Positions 6,090-10,661 of a DNA stretch of 10,661 nt are shown piece by piece. Each line of letters opens with the position of its first letter. Position 1 is the first letter of the stretch. Below the pieces are notes generated by a model. The model searched no databases. It saw only the letters and a list, made by a program, of their open reading frames with translations, and was not told the origin of the DNA. Origin of the DNA: SAR116 cluster bacterium (GTDB lineage Bacteria > Pseudomonadota > Alphaproteobacteria > Puniceispirillales > UBA1172); NCBI GenBank assembly GCA_002691725.1, contig NZIT01000060.1, positions 1-10,661 of the forward strand, written 5' to 3'. Both the position numbers and the translations under genes were made by a program.

Positions 6090-6703
6090 TCTTCGTATTT
6101 TTCCAAAAAAGCGACTATTTCAAGGCTTCTGAAATCGGCAAGAGCATCATCCAGGATATCATGCTCCCAGTCCCACCAAGCAAGTGTGTTAAGACGCTCA
6201 GCAATATTTTCAGAAAACCTTCGCTTTATCATTTTTGCAGGAACACCAGCAACGATTTCATAAGGATTAACATTGCGGGTTACAACTGCGCCAGCTGCTA
6301 CTATTGCACCATTCCCGATTGATATTTCTGGCCGAATAATGGCACCATGACCTATCCATGTATCATGGCCAATATAGGCTATTCTCGATGCCCGATGTTC
6401 AAAAAAAGATATATCGTCTTCACGGCCATCGAAATAATAGCTTGAGCGATAAATAAAATGATGGAGGCTGGCCATATGCTTGGGATGATCAGTTGGCCCA
6501 ATTCTGCTGAAGCTAGCGATATTGGCAAATTTCCCAATACGGGTATTGGCAATGTCAGCATAGCGATCGCAATAGGAGTAATCACCAATGACAGAATTAA
6601 GGACTCGTGACCCTTTACCAATTTCCACATAGCGACCAAAAGTAGAATTTGTAATCTCACAATCTGGATGAATTAAAGGATCGCACGCACTTAATTTGGA
6701 CAT
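6086..6703 (-). CDS. Phosphonate-cluster acyltransferase, hexapeptide-repeat (left-handed beta-helix) family
   Basis: A 205-residue cytoplasmic protein of the left-handed beta-helix acyltransferase superfamily, like Vat/CAT xenobiotic acetyltransferases. It matches the phn-specific group I know as TIGR03308. Hexapeptide repeats run from about residue 10 to 70 (GRYVEIGKGSRV, NTRIGKFANIASFSRIG) and again at 108-156, ending in the AGVPAKMIKRR signature. A loop of about 35 residues interrupts the helix at 73-107. His73 in GPTDHP is the candidate catalytic base by analogy with Vat proteins. It is the last gene of the uptake operon, with its ATG one base after the phnE2 stop and AAGGG at good spacing. 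The acyl donor and acceptor are unknown. N-acylation of aminoalkylphosphonates, as done by the unrelated PhnO, is an inference. Confidence 0.92.
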   Translation of the reverse strand: MSKLSACDPLIHPDCEITNSTFGRYVEIGKGSRVLNSVIGDYSYCDRYADIANTRIGKFANIASFSRIGPTDHPKHMASLHHFIYRSSYYFDGREDDISFFEHRASRIAYIGHDTWIGHGAIIRPEISIGNGAIVAAGAVVTRNVNPYEIVAGVPAKMIKRRFSENIAERLNTLAWWDWEHDILDDALADFRSLEIVAFLEKYED

Positions 6704-6704
6704 A

Positions 6705-8033
6705 TCATTTTCCCTTTATAAGTCGGCGCCGAAGGAATCCTGATAAGGTATCCATCAGGATGACCATTAAGATGATAAGCACAATGTAATAGGTTACCTC
6801 TTCCCAATCTTTTTGTGTGATGATGGCTTGCGTTAGTAACAATCCTATGCCCCCACCTACAATCGCTCCGATAACCGTTGCTGAGCGTGTGTTCGATTCC
6901 ATGTAATATAGTACTTGTGATAATAGAACAGGCATAATCTGTGGAATAACACCAAACCTGTTTGTTAAAAGACTATTAGAACCTGTCGACCGGACACCCT
7001 CTATTTGTTTATTGTCAACATTTTCGAGAGCTTCTGAAAATAACTTTCCAAAGGTTCCCGTATCTGTAAGTAAAATGGCCAGTGACCCGGTTAATGGCCC
7101 TGGACCAAATGCTCGTGAAAGAATAATTGTCCAAATCAACCCATCAACTCCACGAAGAAAATCGAATAAACGTCTTAGCAAAAAGCGTAGGATGCGTGAG
7201 GGAGCAAAGTTCATTGCGGCAAAAAATGCTAACAAAATAGCAAATATGGCAGCACCAAAAGTACCCAGAAAAGCCATTAGAATAGTTTCCAGAAGTGCCC
7301 AGGCCACTTCGCCATGCCGCCACATAGGATTATACCAAAAATCATGAAAAATTGCTGAAGCGTGCGATCTTCCATCTGCTCGCGGCATGCTTGAGAAAAC
7401 ATCTCCAAGCAATTCAGAAAATGATTTTCCATAATAATCAGATGTCAGGGTAAAAAAGAATAACTCCCACCCATAATCATATTTAAAAATTGTTGTTTTT
7501 GCTTTCGTCACGGACATCCGCCCAGCTGGGGTTGTCACATTTAGGCGATTTTTAGAAAGATTAATAAAGGATGGAATTTCACCTTCTGGTAAAGATGTTT
7601 TTACCCCTTGCTTAGATGGTATGGCGATAATATCACCATAACCAGGAATTGAAAACGTAACCTCATTTCCATTAAACGAAATAATATGGTTTTTTTCTAA
7701 TATGACAGTCGCATTGCCATTATCGTTCAGGCTAACCCATCTTGGCCAGTCTCTATCAATATATTCCCCCTTCTTTTCACCTTCAATGGCCAGAGAAAAT
7801 TGATTATTTCTGTTATCTCTAGTGAGATGTGTTTTGTAACTTAAACTATCCGATAACAGTATGCTTGCATTATCACTTCGTGCCTCTCTGAAGACATTAT
7901 AAAAATCAAAGCTGATAAAAATATAACTAAGATAGAAAAGGATTAAGGCTAATATCCCAATACTAATCCGTTTTTTCCGGATCATAAAACTAGCGGCGTA
8001 AGCTGTTTGAGGTGGGTAGGATGTATTAGACAT
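6705..8033 (-). CDS. phnE: Phosphonate ABC transporter permease PhnE2 with large periplasmic insert
   Basis: Inner-membrane permease of 442 residues that pairs with PhnE1 to form the phosphonate channel. TM1 is at about residues 24-42, preceded by basic IRKKR. A hydrophilic, mostly beta-like stretch of about 195 residues (45-240) follows and should lie in the periplasm. The standard permease core then occupies 245-435 with several membrane segments. The EAA-type cytoplasmic loop that contacts the ATPase is at about 330-352 (SEALENVDNKQIEGVRSTG) and is clearly related to the same loop of PhnE1. E. coli PhnE is much shorter (about 275 residues). An in-frame TTG at 8054 would overlap phnE1, but the ATG at 8033 has AGGA 7 bases upstream and follows the phnE1 stop by 4 bp. 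Confidence 0.93.
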   Translation of the reverse strand: MSNTSYPPQTAYAASFMIRKKRISIGILALILFYLSYIFISFDFYNVFREARSDNASILLSDSLSYKTHLTRDNRNNQFSLAIEGEKKGEYIDRDWPRWVSLNDNGNATVILEKNHIISFNGNEVTFSIPGYGDIIAIPSKQGVKTSLPEGEIPSFINLSKNRLNVTTPAGRMSVTKAKTTIFKYDYGWELFFFTLTSDYYGKSFSELLGDVFSSMPRADGRSHASAIFHDFWYNPMWRHGEVAWALLETILMAFLGTFGAAIFAILLAFFAAMNFAPSRILRFLLRRLFDFLRGVDGLIWTIILSRAFGPGPLTGSLAILLTDTGTFGKLFSEALENVDNKQIEGVRSTGSNSLLTNRFGVIPQIMPVLLSQVLYYMESNTRSATVIGAIVGGGIGLLLTQAIITQKDWEEVTYYIVLIILMVILMDTLSGFLRRRLIKGK

Positions 8034-8037
8034 ATAT

Positions 8038-8895
8038 CTATCCTGTCGTCCCAATCAGACGCGACCTAACAAGACTTGATAGCTGGTCAACTAATACAAT
8101 TGTCAAAAATAACAGGATAAATATAGCGGCGGCTTCGTCATATTTTCCTTTACCCCAACTCATCGTGTTACGGAGCTCATAGCCGATCCCTCCCGCACCA
8201 ACAAACCCTAGTATTGCTGATGCCCGAATATTGATTTCAAATCTCATCAGCCCATAGGATAAATAGTTTGGTGAAACTTGAGGAACAACACCAAGCCACA
8301 TTCGTTGAAACCATTTTGCCCCTACGGACAGTAAGCCATCAATAGGCTTTGTATCGACATTTTCATTAACTTCGGAAAACTGTTTTCCAAGTGCGCCTGC
8401 CGTGTGAAAGGCAATGGCAATCATTGCGGGGATAGGGCCACCTCCAAGCACAAAAATTAATACGAGTGCAATTACAATTTCAGGTATTGCTCGCATAATA
8501 TCCATCATTCTTCGAAAGATCGGAATAGCCCATGGCCAATATGCTAATCCGCGTGTTGATAGCAAAGATAGAAACAATCCTGATAATGCTCCAACTAATG
8601 TTGCCGCTCCAGCTATATGGATGGTTTCAAGTAAGGCTGGCAAATATGTTAAAAGATGAGATGGAAGCTCTAAAAATTTTTCACCAGCTTCGGATAAAAC
8701 TTCATAAGGAAAATCACCAAGCTGATTAATGCCATCCCAAAAACCACCCGCATTCCTATCATTGGCAACAATAAAGCCACTGATAATAAGCATTGTAAAA
8801 ACTAAAATGATTATACTGCTATATATCCGCCGTTTTGCAAGATGAGCAAAATAAGCAGACCTTCTTATCTGATGACCAAAAGTTTTTGGTTGCAT
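8038..8895 (-). CDS. phnE: Phosphonate ABC transporter permease PhnE1
   Basis: Inner-membrane permease of 285 residues, the usual PhnE size. TM1 is at about residues 24-43 after a basic N-terminus (RRSAYFAHLAKRR). Further membrane segments lie near 92-113, 138-165 and 255-275. The EAA-type loop at about 169-193 (GKQFSEVNENVDTKPIDG) is the docking site for PhnC and is shared with PhnE2. The segment ILGFVGAGGIGYEL at 228-241 is characteristic of PhnE permeases. The gene follows phnD after 59 bp that contain a strong hairpin with a T-run. Its ATG is only 15 bases past that hairpin, with a weak AAGAG as ribosome-binding site, so less permease than PhnD is probably made. A role for other oxyanions such as phosphite is possible, but the cluster points to phosphonates. 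Confidence 0.95.
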   Translation of the reverse strand: MQPKTFGHQIRRSAYFAHLAKRRIYSSIIILVFTMLIISGFIVANDRNAGGFWDGINQLGDFPYEVLSEAGEKFLELPSHLLTYLPALLETIHIAGAATLVGALSGLFLSLLSTRGLAYWPWAIPIFRRMMDIMRAIPEIVIALVLIFVLGGGPIPAMIAIAFHTAGALGKQFSEVNENVDTKPIDGLLSVGAKWFQRMWLGVVPQVSPNYLSYGLMRFEINIRASAILGFVGAGGIGYELRNTMSWGKGKYDEAAAIFILLFLTIVLVDQLSSLVRSRLIGTTG

Positions 8896-8909
8896 TCGGG
8901 AGCTCTTAT

Positions 8910-8942
8910 AAAAAAAGAGGATCAGCCAGACTGATCCTCTTT
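8910..8942 (-). terminator. Intrinsic terminator/attenuator between phnD and phnE1
   Basis: On the minus strand a perfect 12-bp stem (AAAGAGGATCAG at 8942-8931, CTGATCCTCTTT at 8925-8914, with a 5-base loop) is followed by a T-run of seven (8916-8910, sharing three bases with the stem). This is a textbook intrinsic terminator starting 12 bases after the phnD stop. Because the transporter genes continue in the same direction with no obvious new promoter, it more likely works as a partial terminator or 3'-stabilising hairpin that raises phnD mRNA over the permeases. Confidence 0.9.
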
Positions 8943-8954
8943 AGAGGGGGAAGG

Positions 8955-9866
8955 TTATTGAGACTTCAATTTACGGGCTTCAATGATGACTTCATAGGCA
9001 TCATGACCAATTGGCATAAGACCTTTGGCTTCGCCTGAAAGAACACCATATGCACAATCTGGGTCCATTGAAGATAATGAAGCCATTAATGCAACCATTT
9101 GTACTTTTACATCAGCAGGAAGCGACTTACGAAGAACAATAGGGCCTTCAGGAATTGGATTTGACTGCCAAACCTGAATAAGGTCATTCATATCCACTAA
9201 TCCTGCATCAACAGCCTTACGCAAGGCGCCAGAGTTATAGCCATCTTCCCAATCACCCAAGCCATCTGCCCAAGTTACTCCAGCATCAAAATCGCCGTTA
9301 TATACACCAACAATTGTTTGCTCATGGCCACCTGAGAACTTGATTTCACCAAAGTAACTTCCGCCATCCATGTCATAACCAGCAGCAGGAATTTCGATTG
9401 AAGGGATGAGATAGCCAGAGGTTGAATTAGGATCACCAAAGGCGAAAACCTTACCCTTCATATCATCAAGGTTTTTAATGTCAGAATCTTTACGGGCAAA
9501 ACCAACTGAGTAATAGCCGTAACCACCATCTACGTTAACCTTAACCAGAACAGGTTCAACGGCATCATTGTCTGACAGGTATGTTTTTGCATATCCTGAA
9601 GCACCGAGCCAAGCCATATCAATGGTGCCGCCCAGAAGGCCCTGAATAACACCGTTGTAATCAGCAGGTGCAAACAATTTTGTTTCCACACCTAAAAGAG
9701 CCTCAGTTTTATCACGAAGGCATTCGTAACTATTAAGTCGGTCTTGAGCATTTTCACCTCCAAGAATTCCAATGCGAAATTCATTGATTGTGTTTCCATG
9801 ACCATCTGCAAATGCAACTGAAGTCATTGATACGGCCGCAACAGCTAATGCAAAGATTTTTTTCAT
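8955..9866 (-). CDS. phnD: Phosphonate-binding periplasmic protein PhnD
   Basis: Substrate-binding protein of the phosphonate ABC importer, 303 residues. A Sec signal peptide covers residues 1-20 (MKKIF, hydrophobic core, VAFA followed by DGHG, with likely cleavage after Ala20). The DPNSTSGYLIP segment at 145-155 is the phosphonate-group binding loop of PhnD proteins, with Ser148-Thr149-Ser150 able to bind the oxyanion. SGGHEQTIVGV at 178-188 and TWAD at 198-201 (Asp201) are other conserved ligand-site regions. The frame stays open to 9878, but the ATG at 9866 has GGAG six bases upstream and gives a normal signal peptide, so I use it. Exact ligand preference (aminoethyl- versus methylphosphonate) cannot be read here. 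The gene sits between phnC (47 bp away) and an attenuator-like hairpin. Confidence 0.96.
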   Translation of the reverse strand: MKKIFALAVAAVSMTSVAFADGHGNTINEFRIGILGGENAQDRLNSYECLRDKTEALLGVETKLFAPADYNGVIQGLLGGTIDMAWLGASGYAKTYLSDNDAVEPVLVKVNVDGGYGYYSVGFARKDSDIKNLDDMKGKVFAFGDPNSTSGYLIPSIEIPAAGYDMDGGSYFGEIKFSGGHEQTIVGVYNGDFDAGVTWADGLGDWEDGYNSGALRKAVDAGLVDMNDLIQVWQSNPIPEGPIVLRKSLPADVKVQMVALMASLSSMDPDCAYGVLSGEAKGLMPIGHDAYEVIIEARKLKSQ

Positions 9867-9913
9867 CACCATCTCCATTGTTTAAATAAATATCAAAATG
9901 ATTTCTTGTACCT

Positions 9914-10661
9914 CTATGAAGCAATCAATGTTTTGACATCAAGAGATTCAAGGCTTGTTGATGTTGCTTTTTCAGAAAACTCTTCAGAAGCACCATAAAT
10001 TTCACGCGCAGCATCAGCACTAAGGTCTTTTGCCGGACCGTCAAAAACAATATTTCCATCACGCATTCCAATGACGCGGTCACAATAGTTTCTTGCGGTA
10101 TCAAGTGTATGAAGATTACAGATAATCATACGACCATCTTCATCATGTATTTGACGAAGACTATCCATAACGATTTTAGCATTCATGGGATCAAGTGAAG
10201 CGATAGGCTCATCAGCGAGAATAATATCAGGGTCTTGCATTAGCGCTCTTGATATCGCTACACGTTGCTGTTGTCCTCCAGAAAGCTCCTCAGCACGTTT
10301 GCTGTAATTTTCAACGATGCCAAGCCTGTCCAGAATAGACATGGCCTTTTCAATATCATGCCTGGAAAAAAGACTAAAAAGAGAGGCAAATGTTGACTGT
10401 CGGTTTAGGGTGCCAAATAAAACATTAGACACAACATCTATACGCGGAACCAAATTGAACTGCTGAAATATCATGGCACATTTTGCTTGCCACGCACGCC
10501 GATCCTTACCTTTGTAGGTGAGAATGTCATTGCCATTAAAGATGATATTACCTGATGTAGCGACTGTTAATCGGTTTATCATTCGGAGCAATGTTGACTT
10601 ACCTGCACCCGATTTTCCTATAATACCGATCATCTCAGCTTTTTGACTTGAGAAGCTGATA
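9914..10661 (-). CDS. phnC: Phosphonate ABC transporter ATPase PhnC (5' end beyond window)
   Basis: ATP-binding subunit of the phosphonate importer, acting at the inner membrane with PhnE1/PhnE2. The frame is open through the right edge. About 248 residues are visible, and only some 20 N-terminal residues are missing relative to the usual size of about 260-270. An internal ATG at 10633 lies just before the P-loop and cannot be the real start. Motifs counted from that Met: Walker [10 protein letters not shown] at 6-14, Q-loop FQQFNLVPR with Gln57, signature [16 protein letters not shown] at 116-131, Walker B IILADEP at 137-143 and His175. The insertion between Q-loop and signature ([15 protein letters not shown]) is typical of PhnC. 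It is the first visible gene of the minus-strand uptake operon; its promoter lies outside the window. Confidence 0.95.
   Translation of the reverse strand, partial: ISFSSQKAEMIGIIGKSGAGKSTLLRMINRLTVATSGNIIFNGNDILTYKGKDRRAWQAKCAMIFQQFNLVPRIDVVSNVLFGTLNRQSTFASLFSLFSRHDIEKAMSILDRLGIVENYSKRAEELSGGQQQRVAISRALMQDPDIILADEPIASLDPMNAKIVMDSLRQIHDEDGRMIICNLHTLDTARNYCDRVIGMRDGNIVFDGPAKDLSADAAREIYGASEEFSEKATSTSLESLDVKTLIAS

Noticed and set aside
6075..6110. Terminator at the phnF/acyltransferase junction
   Set aside because: There is only a 6-bp ACTAGT palindrome with no loop; the nearby T-run is not preceded by a stable stem.
7012..7347. 111-codon plus-strand open frame opposite phnE2
   Set aside because: It is rich in Lys, Arg and Ser as expected from the antisense of a membrane protein, has no recognisable domain, and lies wholly over a well-supported gene.
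8835..9038. 67-codon plus-strand open frame spanning the phnD-phnE1 spacer
   Set aside because: It crosses the terminator hairpin and both flanking genes on the opposite strand, with no domain or good ribosome-binding site; it is an antisense shadow.
9867..9913. Separate promoter or terminator between phnC and phnD
   Set aside because: The 47-bp AT-rich spacer shows no hairpin and no paired -35/-10 elements at normal spacing, so it is treated as an ordinary intra-operon gap.
1..10661. CRISPR arrays, tRNA or rRNA genes, insertion sequences, attachment sites or a novel defence system
   Set aside because: Genes cover nearly the whole window and all are assigned to phosphonate uptake, catabolism or control. 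No spaced repeats, transposase or RNA gene was seen, and no gene-free stretch exceeds 100 bases.

Overview
The window holds an almost complete carbon-phosphorus (C-P) lyase locus for taking up and degrading phosphonates. I assign thirteen genes here as phnC, phnD, two phnE permeases, a phn-type left-handed beta-helix acyltransferase, phnF, and phnG-H-I-J-K-L-N, plus the 3' half of a DUF1045 gene. The low GC (roughly 40% by eye), two separate PhnE permeases with a long periplasmic insert in one, the hexapeptide-repeat transferase and the DUF1045 gene all fit an alphaproteobacterium. A marine SAR116-like lineage is my best guess, but the sequence contains no taxonomic marker.

Layout, right to left on the minus strand: phnC (cut by the right edge), phnD, a hairpin terminator/attenuator, phnE1, phnE2 and the acyltransferase form the uptake operon. 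It ends tail to tail with phnF, which is on the plus strand; the two stop codons share one CTAG. A 96-bp divergent region (5289-5384) separates phnF from the catabolic operon phnGHIJKLN. That operon is tightly packed: TGATG at G/H, TAATG at H/I and I/J, a 17-bp overlap at J/K, a 2-bp gap at K/L and ATGA at L/N. phnN then converges, with a 26-bp overlap, on the plus-strand DUF1045 gene that enters from the left edge.

Functionally, PhnD binds phosphonate in the periplasm and the PhnE1/PhnE2 pore with the PhnC ATPase imports it. PhnG-H-I with PhnL link it to ribose of ATP. PhnJ, a radical-SAM enzyme with its full Cys set and glycyl site intact, breaks the C-P bond, assisted by PhnK. PhnN finishes conversion of the ribosyl phosphate to PRPP. 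The triphosphate hydrolase PhnM and the cyclic phosphodiesterase PhnP are not in the window. phnM probably lies left of the edge; the visible 2H-phosphoesterase-like motif of the DUF1045 protein makes it a candidate for the PhnP step. PhnF is probably the local repressor: a TAGACAA direct repeat covers the predicted -35 of phnF and the predicted transcription start of phnG.

The pathway itself is known. The points worth following up are the two poorly characterised accessory proteins, the intra-operon terminator, the unusual PhnE2 insert, and the convergent arrangement in which uptake-operon transcripts would run antisense through the repressor gene toward the lyase operon.
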